From: Spirosoma sp.
GTDB lineage: Bacteria; Bacteroidota; Bacteroidia; Cytophagales; Spirosomataceae
DNA: 13,903 bases
Direction: 5' to 3'
Assembly (NCBI GenBank): GCA_025351545.1
Contig: JANXVQ010000602.1
Span: 1 to 13,903 of the forward strand
Positions 1 through 7,491 of this stretch are shown one piece after another. The translations under genes were made by a program, and so were the position numbers. Each line of letters starts with the position of its first letter. Position 1 is the stretch's first letter. The notes below the pieces were generated by a model. The model was not told the origin of the DNA. It saw nothing but the letters and a program-made list of their open reading frames with translations, and made no database searches.

Positions 1-23
1 CCGACGCAATTGCTGACGCGAAT

Positions 24-63
24 GTGTCGGCGGGGCCGCCCGTGCGGTTTGAGAACCCGACAC
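24..63. repeat. GC-rich stem-loop, possible dispersed intergenic repeat
   Basis: A perfect 7-base inverted repeat (GTGTCGG at 24-30, CCGACAC at 57-63) encloses a smaller CCGC/GCGG hairpin (36-39 with 44-47). The symmetry suggests an intergenic repeat unit or a terminator-like structure. A plus-strand reading frame is open from base 3 to a TAA at 69-71, so this could instead be the last 22 codons of a gene beginning outside the window. That peptide shows no family I recognise, and the two readings cannot be separated here. Confidence 0.4.
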
Positions 64-109
64 CACGATAAAAGCTTATAGGCGATTATTTAATACAACT
101 CAATAAACC

Positions 110-127
110 CGGTGTTGCGTAACATCG
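110..127 (-). terminator. Weak hairpin downstream of the prolyl oligopeptidase gene
   Basis: Bases 110-116 pair with 121-127 (seven pairs, one of them G-T) around a GCGT loop, about 22 bases beyond the stop codon of the leftward S9 peptidase gene. On the minus strand the hairpin is followed by GGTTTATTG rather than a clean T-run, so termination is only a possibility. The 8-mer AACCCGGT is also repeated directly at 106-113 and 135-142. Confidence 0.25.
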
Positions 128-149
128 CGTCATGAACCCGGTTTGACCC

Positions 150-2297
150 TTACTGCCGCTCTCCCACCAGATTAAGCATGAACGCATATTCCAGCGCAGT
201 TTCCTTTAACGCCTGGAACCGGCCCGATGCGCCACCATGCCCCGCTTCCATATTCGTATGCAGTAAGAGTTGATTTTTGTCTGTCTTCATAGCCCGAAGT
301 TTGGCAACCCATTTAGCGGGCTCCCAATACTGCACTTGTGAATCGTGCAAACCAGTGGTTACCAGCATGTTCGGATACGCTTTCTTCTCCACATTATCGT
401 AGGGCGAATATGATAGCATGTAATCGTAATATTCTTTGTTTTTCGGATTTCCCCACTCTTCAAATTCTCCCGTTGTTAATGGAATACTTTCGTCGAGCAT
501 AGTTGTTACGACATCCACAAACGGCACGGCGGCAACCACGCCCCGGTAAAGCTGCGGAGCCTGATTAACGACTGCTCCCATAAGCAAACCACCCGCACTA
601 CCGCCCATGGCAAAGAGCTTATCAGAACTGGTGTATTTGTTTTTGATGAGGTATTCTGACACGTCTACGAAGTCGTTAAACGTATTTTTCTTTTTCAGCA
701 TTTTGCCGTCTTCATACCACCGACGACCCATTTCCTGTCCACCCCGAATGTGCGCAATGGCGAACATAAATCCCCGGTCAAGCAGGCTCAAGCGTGTAGA
801 GCTAAAGCCCGGATCGGTTGAGTAGCCATACGAACCGTAGGAATATTGCAGCAACGGAGCCGATCCATCTTTCTTCGTGCCTTTGCGATAAACCAGAGAA
901 ACCGGCACTTTAACCCCATCGCGGGCAGTGGCATAGAATCGCTCCGAAACGTAATTATTCTTGTCGAAACCGCCCAGTACTTCCTGCTGCTTTTTAAGGA
1001 CTTTCACCTTCGTATCCATATTATAATCGAAGGTTGAGTTGGGCGTTGTTAACGACGAATAGCTGTAACGGAGAATATTCGTGTTAAAATCAGGATTATA
1101 ACCGATGCCCGCAACATAGGCTGGTTCACCGAAATCGAGGTATTCATCCGTTTTGTCGAGACTGCCGGACCGCTGCTGATTGATAACCCGGATGCTGGTC
1201 AGGCCAGCCTTGCGTTCACCCAGCACGAGTTGATTGACAAATACGTCCATATTGGCCAGGTAAACGTCGGGTCGGTGGGCAATCACTTCTTTCCAGGCCG
1301 CACGGTCGGCTGTTTTACCTTCAGGCACTTCCATTAACCGGAAGTTTTCGGCTTTCCAGTTGGTACGAACATAAAACTTGTCTTTGTAATGAACAAGCTC
1401 ATACTCATGGCCTTTCTCGCGCGGCAGAAACGTCACAAAATTGCCCAACGGCTTGCTGGCTTCCAACAATTGACTTTCGGTTGATACACCGTTGTGGTCG
1501 GAACTGATTTCGATGTATTTTTTTGATTTTGATCGGCCCAACCCCATGTAGAATTGGTTATCTTTTTCTTCATAAACCAGCACATCGACCTTTGAATCAG
1601 TCCCCAAAACGTGCCTGTAAACCTGATAGCCGAGCAGCGTTTGTGGGTCTTTTCTGATGTAGAACAGCGTTTTATTATCGGCTGCCCACGCAAAACTACC
1701 CGCTTCAGTATTGGGGATAGCTTCGGGATAAATCTTTCCGGTTTTCAGGTTTTTCACCCGCAACGTATACAGCCGCCGACTAACCGTATCGTCAGCAAAA
1801 ATGGCTAATTCGTCATTGTCCGATACCTCAAAACCGCCAATTTGGTAATAGTTATGGCCTTTCGCCATCGCATTCCCATCGAACATGATTTCTTCGGCAC
1901 CTTCCGTCGACCCATTTTTTCGACAGTAAACAGGATACTCTCCCCCGGTAACATATCGGGTGTAATAGTAATAGTTACCTTCTTTGTAGGGCACCGATTC
2001 GTCCTGTTGTTTAATGCGCCCTTTCATTTCCTCAAACAACTTGGTTTGCAAGTCTTTAACCGGAGCCAACACTTGATCGAGGTAGGTGTTTTCGGCGTTC
2101 AGGTAGGTGATTACCTCCGGATTTTCGCGTTCGTTGAGGTAATAATAATTATCTATTCGTTTGTGGCCGTTGGTAATGAGTTCTTTAGGTTTGATACCCG
2201 CTTTGGGTGCCGCACCCGATGGGGGTGCTGGAGTTTGTGCCTGAGTCATGCTGTATAGCGTGAGTGTGGTGATAAGAGAAAAACACGTTCGCTTCAT
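150..2297 (-). CDS. Secreted S9A prolyl oligopeptidase / oligopeptidase B-like serine peptidase
   Basis: This 715-residue serine peptidase should cleave short peptides, after proline (prolyl oligopeptidase) or basic residues (oligopeptidase B). Seen in the sequence: a Lys-Arg start and hydrophobic stretch at residues 5-18, with a plausible signal cleavage after Ala20 (TQA/QT), implying export to the periplasm. A beta-propeller-like region follows (about 80-440), then an alpha/beta-hydrolase domain (about 450-712). The nucleophile is Ser567 in GGSAGG, with Asp652 (GLHDSQV) and His687 (EAGHGG) completing the triad. The YSYGSYG and RGGQEMGRRWYEDGK stretches before the nucleophile are typical of S9A and favour the oligopeptidase B branch. 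Length is normal for the family. The start is chosen because it gives a complete signal peptide. The gene is divergent from the DUF3431 gene across 110 bases. The family is secure, but exact substrate specificity is not. Confidence 0.93.
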   Translation of the reverse strand: MKRTCFSLITTLTLYSMTQAQTPAPPSGAAPKAGIKPKELITNGHKRIDNYYYLNERENPEVITYLNAENTYLDQVLAPVKDLQTKLFEEMKGRIKQQDESVPYKEGNYYYYTRYVTGGEYPVYCRKNGSTEGAEEIMFDGNAMAKGHNYYQIGGFEVSDNDELAIFADDTVSRRLYTLRVKNLKTGKIYPEAIPNTEAGSFAWAADNKTLFYIRKDPQTLLGYQVYRHVLGTDSKVDVLVYEEKDNQFYMGLGRSKSKKYIEISSDHNGVSTESQLLEASKPLGNFVTFLPREKGHEYELVHYKDKFYVRTNWKAENFRLMEVPEGKTADRAAWKEVIAHRPDVYLANMDVFVNQLVLGERKAGLTSIRVINQQRSGSLDKTDEYLDFGEPAYVAGIGYNPDFNTNILRYSYSSLTTPNSTFDYNMDTKVKVLKKQQEVLGGFDKNNYVSERFYATARDGVKVPVSLVYRKGTKKDGSAPLLQYSYGSYGYSTDPGFSSTRLSLLDRGFMFAIAHIRGGQEMGRRWYEDGKMLKKKNTFNDFVDVSEYLIKNKYTSSDKLFAMGGSAGGLLMGAVVNQAPQLYRGVVAAVPFVDVVTTMLDESIPLTTGEFEEWGNPKNKEYYDYMLSYSPYDNVEKKAYPNMLVTTGLHDSQVQYWEPAKWVAKLRAMKTDKNQLLLHTNMEAGHGGASGRFQALKETALEYAFMLNLVGERQ

Positions 2298-2333
2298 AAC
2301 GGTTCGTCGTTGCGGTTCGTTTCGGAAGATTAT

Positions 2334-2363
2334 CTGTAAAAATAACGGTTTGACCCATCTTTG
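2334..2363 (+). promoter_or_regulatory. Weak candidate Bacteroidota promoter before the DUF3431 gene
   Basis: CATCTTTG at 2356-2363 matches the Bacteroidota -7 consensus TAnnTTTG except at its first base. CTG at 2334-2336 stands 19 bases upstream where TTG is expected at -33. If used, transcription would begin near 2370, just before the hairpin at 2372-2404. Confidence 0.25.
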
Positions 2364-2371
2364 CGCCGACG

Positions 2372-2404
2372 AAACCTATAAGGTTTCAAAAAGCTTATAG
2401 GTTT
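2372..2404. repeat. 11-bp perfect inverted repeat before the DUF3431 start codon
   Basis: AAACCTATAAG at 2372-2382 is exactly complementary to CTTATAGGTTT at 2394-2404, with an 11-base loop. It ends three bases before the ATG at 2408. In RNA it would form a hairpin over the ribosome landing site, and in DNA it could be an operator between the two divergent genes or a dispersed intergenic palindrome. The 13 bases AAAAGCTTATAGG (2389-2401) recur at 70-82, on the other side of the peptidase gene. Confidence 0.6.
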
Positions 2405-2407
2405 GCT

Positions 2408-3103
2408 ATGCTCGAACTCGTGGTTGCCCATTACACCGAAAACCTGAACTGGCTGCGGAACCTGCCTGCTGGACTGAAAACAACGGTATACACCAAAGGC
2501 CCCGATACCGATAGTTCAGCCAAACATGTTACCATTCCCTTGCCCAATGTGGGGCGCGAAGCGCATACCTATTTGCACCACATCGTCAGTCGGTACGATT
2601 CGCTGGCCGAGTGGACAGTTTTCTGTCAGGGAAAGCCGTTCGACCACGCCTATGATTTCAAGAAAACGCTTCGTGAGTTCACCACTAATCCATCTACTGT
2701 CATCAGTCAAACTGGTTTTCGCTGGCTTGGTCACCTGATCGACACAGACGATAATCAGGGAAACCGGCTTTTTCAGCCCTGGAGCAAAAACGAAGATGGA
2801 CGCGGGCTTGATTTACGCGATTTTCACCAAGCACTGTTCAATACTAACGGACCAGAATTTTACACATTCATGCTGGGGGCTCAATTCGCCATCCAACGCA
2901 ACCTTCTGCGACAAAAGCCCGTATCCTTTTACGAACAGGCACTAGCCGTATCTGTAGCTTTTACAGATGCAGCTCACTGTTTCGAGCGGAGTTGGGACCG
3001 TGTCTTTAGTACAACAGGCATCGACCCTGACTGGCTGGACGGACGACTGACGGTTCGACTGAAACCAATGAAACACCAACAAACAGACCATGATAAATCT
3101 TGA
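2408..3103 (+). CDS. DUF3431 family protein, function unknown
   Basis: This is a 231-residue soluble protein with no signal peptide or membrane segment. It shows the features I associate with DUF3431: an N-terminal strand followed by ENLNWL (residues 2-16), PNVGREAHTYLHHI (46-59), VFCQGKPFDH (71-80), GAQFAIQR (157-164) and a C-terminal ERSWDRVF stretch (193-200). Proteins of this family occur in bacteria and fungi, sometimes near polysaccharide genes. A glycosyltransferase-like role has been suspected but is not shown by this sequence. It begins at the ATG just after an 11-bp hairpin and reads away from the S9 peptidase. A 202-base gap separates it from the M28 gene, so co-transcription is uncertain. 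Family assignment is fairly confident and function is unassigned. Confidence 0.8.
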   Translation: MLELVVAHYTENLNWLRNLPAGLKTTVYTKGPDTDSSAKHVTIPLPNVGREAHTYLHHIVSRYDSLAEWTVFCQGKPFDHAYDFKKTLREFTTNPSTVISQTGFRWLGHLIDTDDNQGNRLFQPWSKNEDGRGLDLRDFHQALFNTNGPEFYTFMLGAQFAIQRNLLRQKPVSFYEQALAVSVAFTDAAHCFERSWDRVFSTTGIDPDWLDGRLTVRLKPMKHQQTDHDKS

Positions 3104-3247
3104 CAGACCATTTGCGCTGATTAACAATCGGGTGGGCAAGACCTTTAAATAGGAATAAATCGAAAACAGCGTCATAAGCGTAGATATATAAATTTTTTCG
3201 TGAACTGACCGAACGCTTTCGTAAGACTTTGCGTCTAATCTTCGGCA

Positions 3248-3278
3248 TCGAAAATCAGCGGTCCTTTTTGTATATTTA
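3248..3278 (+). promoter_or_regulatory. Weak candidate promoter before the M28 peptidase gene
   Basis: TATATTTA at 3271-3278 differs from TAnnTTTG only in its last base. TCG at 3248-3250 stands 20 bases upstream in the -33 position, where TTG is expected. The start codon follows at 3306. The rest of the 202-base gap (3104-3305) shows no gene or clear terminator. Confidence 0.25.
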
Positions 3279-3305
3279 ATCAGAAATTCTACCACCCATT
3301 TTATC

Positions 3306-4799
3306 ATGACCCGAACATTTTACGTGCCTCGCTTTTGGCTCGTGCTGTTCTGTATCGGTACTGCCGGTACGCTAACCGCTTTTTACCCTGACAAACTTTC
3401 ATTTCGGAAGGCATTTACCCGTATTAACAACGAGGTAAGCGAACACAGTCGAGCCTATGAAACCCTCAACGATGCTTCACAACGGGTAGGTCACCGCCTG
3501 ACGGGTAGTCCTAACGGCACCCGCGCAGAATCCTATGCCTTCGACTTACTGTCGTCTTATGGATTCAAGGAAATTCGCTACGAACCATTTGAAGTAGAAG
3601 CCTGGGTTCGCGACACCGTTACGCTGGCTGTTGTACCACATAAAAGCGATAATTTTCGTGATGTTCCGGTAGTAGCACTTGCCCACTCGCCTATCGAAGC
3701 GCATGTGCAAGGCGAAATCATTGACGTGGGCAATGGGCTGGAGGGTGATTTTGCAGCCCTGAAAAATAACCTCAAAGGAAAAGTAGCCCTGGTAAATATT
3801 GGTCTGGCCGCGCCGACAAAAGGAGTCAGAAATCTTCACCGTTCCGAAAAAACCGCCCTGGCTATTCAATATGGAGCTTCAGGCGTTATTATGGTTAATC
3901 TGGTGCCGGGCAACGTATTGCTAACGGGCACAGCTTCTGTAACGGGCAAATTGATTTCAATTCCATCGGTCTGCATCTCGCTCGAAAGCGGACAGGCTCT
4001 GCGGGCATGGATGCAGGATGAGCATGAGAAGCTCCATGCGCAGATTGACATGACGAATACGAGCCGCAAAATACGAGCCCGCAACGTGGTCGCAACGTTA
4101 CCCGGTTCTAAATATCCCGAAGAAAAAATCATTGTCGGCGGGCATTTGGATTCCTGGGACCTTGCCACCGGCGCCATTGATAATGGCATTGGTTCATTTG
4201 CTATCATGGATATTGCCCGGACCTTCAAAGCATTGAAGTTAAAACCGAAACGAACGATTGAGTTTGTCCTGTTTATGGGTGAAGAACAGGGTTTGCTTGG
4301 CTCGCGGGCTATGGTCGAGACCTTAAAAAAGTCGGGAAAACTAGATAAGGTGCGCTATATGATGAACCTCGATATGACCAACGACCCAACTGGCTTAAAC
4401 GCCTTTGGCCGGACCGATATGGTTGCCTTTCTGAACACAATTGGTGAAACGATGAAAGAAATCGAACCGACATTTGCCAATCAGATGGAAAATCAGGCCG
4501 GTCTCCACTCCGACCATCAGCCGTTTATGCTCGAAGGTGTTCCGATAGTAGTCATGAATGGACACCTCGCCAAAGAGGTACTCGATTGCTACCATTCTGA
4601 CTGTGACCGCATTAACCTTGTCAATGCGAGCCAGTTAAAAAATACCGTCCGCTATTCAACTATGCTACTTTACGCCCTGGCCGACGTTGACGATATTCCA
4701 ACCCGTCGCCAGACAGATACCCAGACCCGCGATTACCTGGTGACACAAGGCTTGCGTACGCCCTTGCAAATTACCAACGAATGGCGGTGGAAAGAGTAA
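3306..4799 (+). CDS. Secreted M28-family zinc aminopeptidase with PA-type insert
   Basis: This 497-residue metallopeptidase should remove N-terminal residues from peptides, or act as a carboxypeptidase Q-like enzyme, outside the cytoplasm. A signal peptide or N-terminal anchor covers residues 7-25. A PA-like domain (about 125-250) interrupts the N-terminal part. The two-zinc catalytic domain (about 258-460) has all expected residues: His280 and Asp282 (GGHLDSWD), bridging Asp292 (AIDNG), catalytic Glu326 and ligand Glu327 (MGEEQG), Asp356 (NLDMT) and His430 (CYHSDCD). Length suits PA-containing M28 enzymes. No frameshift or missing ligand is seen. With the S9 enzyme across the DUF3431 gene, it may take part in peptide scavenging, but the two are not in one operon. 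Substrate preference cannot be read from the sequence. Confidence 0.92.
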   Translation: MTRTFYVPRFWLVLFCIGTAGTLTAFYPDKLSFRKAFTRINNEVSEHSRAYETLNDASQRVGHRLTGSPNGTRAESYAFDLLSSYGFKEIRYEPFEVEAWVRDTVTLAVVPHKSDNFRDVPVVALAHSPIEAHVQGEIIDVGNGLEGDFAALKNNLKGKVALVNIGLAAPTKGVRNLHRSEKTALAIQYGASGVIMVNLVPGNVLLTGTASVTGKLISIPSVCISLESGQALRAWMQDEHEKLHAQIDMTNTSRKIRARNVVATLPGSKYPEEKIIVGGHLDSWDLATGAIDNGIGSFAIMDIARTFKALKLKPKRTIEFVLFMGEEQGLLGSRAMVETLKKSGKLDKVRYMMNLDMTNDPTGLNAFGRTDMVAFLNTIGETMKEIEPTFANQMENQAGLHSDHQPFMLEGVPIVVMNGHLAKEVLDCYHSDCDRINLVNASQLKNTVRYSTMLLYALADVDDIPTRRQTDTQTRDYLVTQGLRTPLQITNEWRWKE

Positions 4800-4848
4800 G
4801 TAAGCTCGCTTTTTGCAAAATTTAGCCGATGCCGGGCGGGACCCGTGA

Positions 4849-4878
4849 CGATGATTTTGTTTCTTTGTACGATCATCG
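4849..4878. promoter_or_regulatory. Inverted repeat around a possible -7 element before ftsL
   Basis: CGATGAT (4849-4855) and ATCATCG (4872-4878) are perfect 7-base complements separated by 16 bases. Between them lies TTTCTTTG (4860-4867), one base off TAnnTTTG. No TTG is found at the proper -33 distance, so the promoter is doubtful. The repeat could be an operator or a short mRNA hairpin. Confidence 0.25.
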
Positions 4879-4892
4879 CATCCTAATCCATT

Positions 4893-5291
4893 ATGGCTAC
4901 AAATACCTTCCGGCAGCCTGAGCGTATAGCCAAGCAAAAGAAACAAAAGCGCAAGCTTAAAATAGCCTCCTGGCTCAATGATTTCATTGGCTTAGACCGC
5001 CTTTTCGGAGAAGACAACGCCTGGCCTATTCAACATATCGACCGCATTCTGTGGGTCACGTTTCTGCTCATTTTTTACATTGGTCTGAATCACAATGCTG
5101 AGCGATTGGTTCGGCGGATTCAGCGTACAAAAAACCAGGTCGACGAATTACGTTCTCAGTTTACCGTTCTACAGGCCGATTTCAACAAAAGCGGAAAACA
5201 GTCTGAAATTAGCAAGCGCGTGGCAACCCTCGGGCTTGCCGACAGTCAAACTCCACCCCATAAAATTGTTGTCAAGACCGATGAACATTAA
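4893..5291 (+). CDS. ftsL: FtsL-like cell division protein
   Basis: This 132-residue single-pass membrane protein has a strongly basic cytoplasmic N-terminus (residues 7-24), a membrane segment at about 51-66 (ILWVTFLLIFYIGL) and then a likely coiled coil (about 68-98). Its short tail contains SEISKRVATLGL, typical of FtsL. FtsL forms a complex with DivIC/FtsB-type proteins and helps activate the septal synthase FtsW-FtsI. Assignment rests on topology, size and position directly before ftsI, because sequence conservation in this family is low. The stop codon lies 11 bases inside ftsI, indicating translational coupling. mraZ and rsmH, which normally precede it, are missing. An M28 peptidase gene stands there instead, 93 bases away. 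Confidence 0.85.
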   Translation: MATNTFRQPERIAKQKKQKRKLKIASWLNDFIGLDRLFGEDNAWPIQHIDRILWVTFLLIFYIGLNHNAERLVRRIQRTKNQVDELRSQFTVLQADFNKSGKQSEISKRVATLGLADSQTPPHKIVVKTDEH

Positions 5292-7413
5292 GCAAGGCAT
5301 CATTCAACGGGCGAATCACGTTTTTTACGTTGTTATTGTTCTGGCGATCTGCGCTATACTGAAGCTCGTGTCTGTGCAGTATTTCCAGAAAGACTTAAAA
5401 GGTAAATTCTGGCGTGAGCGTGTAGCGTCAATGCTTATTCAGCGTGATACAATCCGGGCTATGCGAGGAAATATTTATGCGAATGATGGCAGTTTATTGG
5501 CAACATCCTTACCAACCTACGTTGTTGGTTTAGATCCAACAATGGCTAAGCCCGACTACTTTAATAAGAAAGTAGACTCACTTGGCCTGTTGCTTGCCCA
5601 GATTTACCGGGATAAATCCCCGCGCGACTACACCGATATTGTGCGGGATGCCCGCACACGTAGACATCAGTATGTGCTGCTCAACCATCGGCGCGTTACG
5701 TTTCAGGAGAGGCAGAAAATGCTTAAATGGCCGTTTTTTCGGTCATCGGCAAAGGTAGCAGCGCGTGGTGGTGTATTACGCCCCTATTACGAACGCTATC
5801 ATCCATATGCCCAAATGGCAGAACGCACCATCGGTAATCTTAATGCCCGGACAGGCAGGGGCTTAATTGGGCTGGAAGCCAGTTTCCAGCCTGCACTGGC
5901 GGGTAAAAATGCCGTTGGTCTGGTTGAGGTGTTGTCAGGTGGTGTGCGTAAACCCGTTAATGATGGACCCGACATGAAGCCCGAACCGGGCATGGACCTC
6001 TATACGACTATTGATGTCAACTATCAGGACATGGCCGAATCAGCCCTTCGCTCGACCCTCGAAAAATACAGTGCTGCTAAAGGATGCGTCATCGTGATGG
6101 AAGTAGCCACGGGCGAAATACGGGCAATGGCTAACCTGACAAGAGTGTCCAGTAAAGACGGCACAAGCCATTATGTCGAGAATTTCAATCATGCGTTGGC
6201 AGGCCGTACCGATCCCGGCTCGACGTTTAAGTTAGCTACGATGATGGCGCTGATGGAAGAAAAGGCTATTTCACTCAACCAGATCGTTGAAACGGGGCAA
6301 CATGCGGTTCGATATAATGGGCTCCAAATTGTCGATTCCAATGGCGGAGGGTCAGGCACACTCACGGCACGGCAGGTTTTCGAGAAATCATCAAATATTG
6401 GCACCCATTTGTTAATGCGTAGTTACTTCTACAAACGCCCCGATTTGTATTGCCAGTACCTTCGTAAATTCCATCTGACAAAACCAACGGGTATTCACAT
6501 GAAAGGGGAGGCTATTCCGGTGGTTCGCAACCCCGACATGAAAGGCTGGAGTAAAGTGTCCCTGACCTCTATGTCGTATGGGTATGAAATGCAGATTACA
6601 CCCCTGCAAATGCTGGCTTTCTATAACGCCGTGGCGAATGATGGCCGCTGGGTCCGGCCGGTTCTGGTGAGACAAATAAAGCTGGCTGATGAACTGATCG
6701 AGGACAACAAACCATACGTAGCCTCCGAACCCATTTGCAGGCTGGAAACGGCTCGCAAGGCGCAGGAGTTATTGCGGGGCGTGGTCGAGCATGGAACAGC
6801 CAAGCACATCAACAATCCGCATTATGAAATTGCGGGCAAAACCGGCACAGCTCAGAAAATTGTCAATGGCCAATACCAAAGTGGCCGTTATTACACCTCA
6901 TTCATTGGTTACTTTCCCGCCAACCACCCTAAATATAGCATGATCGCCGTCGTTGATAACCCTCAGCAGGGCGAAAATAAAGGCAGTTTATATGCAGGAG
7001 CGGTATCGGCGCCAATATTCAAGGCAGTAGCCGATCGAATTGTAGCCTATGATTATCAAATGAATTCCCCCCTTCGGGCTACTACATCCCGGCCAGGCTC
7101 GTCAACAAATTTGGTGGCCGGTTATGCCGACGATCTGCATACAATTAGTTCGAACCTGAATATCAATAACGAACCATCGACCGAAGGCTGGGTTGAAACG
7201 ACACCAAATGGCCATTGGAAATCCCGTTCCACTCGCTCCGACCGAGTCCCCGACGTACGTGGACTGCCGTTGCGCGATGCCCTTTTTCTGCTTGAAAATC
7301 GAGGATTTCGGGTTCTGGTTGAAGGGCGGGGTAAGGTAAAAGAGCAGTCTATAGCACCGGGAACCGGCGCTGTACTAGCTGGGGGCAAAGTAATAACATT
7401 GACGCTGGGATAA
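5281..7413 (+). CDS. ftsI: Septal peptidoglycan transpeptidase FtsI (PBP3-type) with C-terminal PASTA domain
   Basis: This class B penicillin-binding protein cross-links septal peptidoglycan in partnership with FtsW. With the ATG at 5281 it has 710 residues. A membrane anchor lies at about 13-31, a pedestal/dimerisation region at about 50-225 and a transpeptidase domain at about 240-590. The active-site motifs are all intact: Ser314-Thr-Phe-Lys317 (nucleophile), Ser370-Ser-Asn372 and Lys520-Thr-Gly-Thr523. A PASTA domain (about 655-709, starting RVPDVRGLPL) follows a low-complexity Ser/Asn/Thr linker. The frame is open upstream to 5095, but a start there would put 62 residues of ftsL-overlapping sequence before the anchor. 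The ATG overlapping the ftsL stop gives the normal N-terminus. The PASTA domain makes it resemble SpoVD-type PBPs, a form common in Bacteroidota dcw clusters. Confidence 0.95.
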   Translation: MNIKQGIIQRANHVFYVVIVLAICAILKLVSVQYFQKDLKGKFWRERVASMLIQRDTIRAMRGNIYANDGSLLATSLPTYVVGLDPTMAKPDYFNKKVDSLGLLLAQIYRDKSPRDYTDIVRDARTRRHQYVLLNHRRVTFQERQKMLKWPFFRSSAKVAARGGVLRPYYERYHPYAQMAERTIGNLNARTGRGLIGLEASFQPALAGKNAVGLVEVLSGGVRKPVNDGPDMKPEPGMDLYTTIDVNYQDMAESALRSTLEKYSAAKGCVIVMEVATGEIRAMANLTRVSSKDGTSHYVENFNHALAGRTDPGSTFKLATMMALMEEKAISLNQIVETGQHAVRYNGLQIVDSNGGGSGTLTARQVFEKSSNIGTHLLMRSYFYKRPDLYCQYLRKFHLTKPTGIHMKGEAIPVVRNPDMKGWSKVSLTSMSYGYEMQITPLQMLAFYNAVANDGRWVRPVLVRQIKLADELIEDNKPYVASEPICRLETARKAQELLRGVVEHGTAKHINNPHYEIAGKTGTAQKIVNGQYQSGRYYTSFIGYFPANHPKYSMIAVVDNPQQGENKGSLYAGAVSAPIFKAVADRIVAYDYQMNSPLRATTSRPGSSTNLVAGYADDLHTISSNLNINNEPSTEGWVETTPNGHWKSRSTRSDRVPDVRGLPLRDALFLLENRGFRVLVEGRGKVKEQSIAPGTGAVLAGGKVITLTLG

Positions 7414-7491
7414 AGAAAGATAAATTAGGCAATCACGTCCCTAACCCGTTTTTTTGCAGCCGAATGAACTATTCGTTCGTTCAACCCACGA

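Noticed and set aside
3..71. C-terminal 22 codons of an upstream plus-strand gene
   Set aside because: Not listed as a gene because the peptide is unrecognised and the same bases form a symmetric hairpin repeat. Left open as an observation.
1842..2258. 138-codon plus-strand open frame opposite the start of the S9 peptidase gene
   Set aside because: It lies wholly antisense to a complete peptidase with an intact signal peptide and catalytic triad. Its translation shows no recognisable motif and looks like the complement of the real frame.
150..4799. A dedicated peptidase or defence island formed by S9, DUF3431 and M28 genes
   Set aside because: The S9 gene is divergent and the other two are separated by 202 bases. 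All three are ordinary families in Bacteroidota, with nothing linking them functionally.
4833..4845. Terminator after the M28 peptidase gene (CGGG/CCCG)
   Set aside because: It is only four pairs around a 5-base loop, with no following T-run.
5095..5280. Longer ftsI with a start at 5095 inside ftsL
   Set aside because: It would put 62 unrelated residues before the membrane anchor. The ATG at 5281 overlapping the ftsL stop gives the normal FtsI N-terminus.
7426..7456. Possible promoter before murE (TTTTTTTG at 7449-7456)
   Set aside because: The required A at the second position is missing, and the -33 position reads TAG instead of TTG. A T-run alone is not enough.
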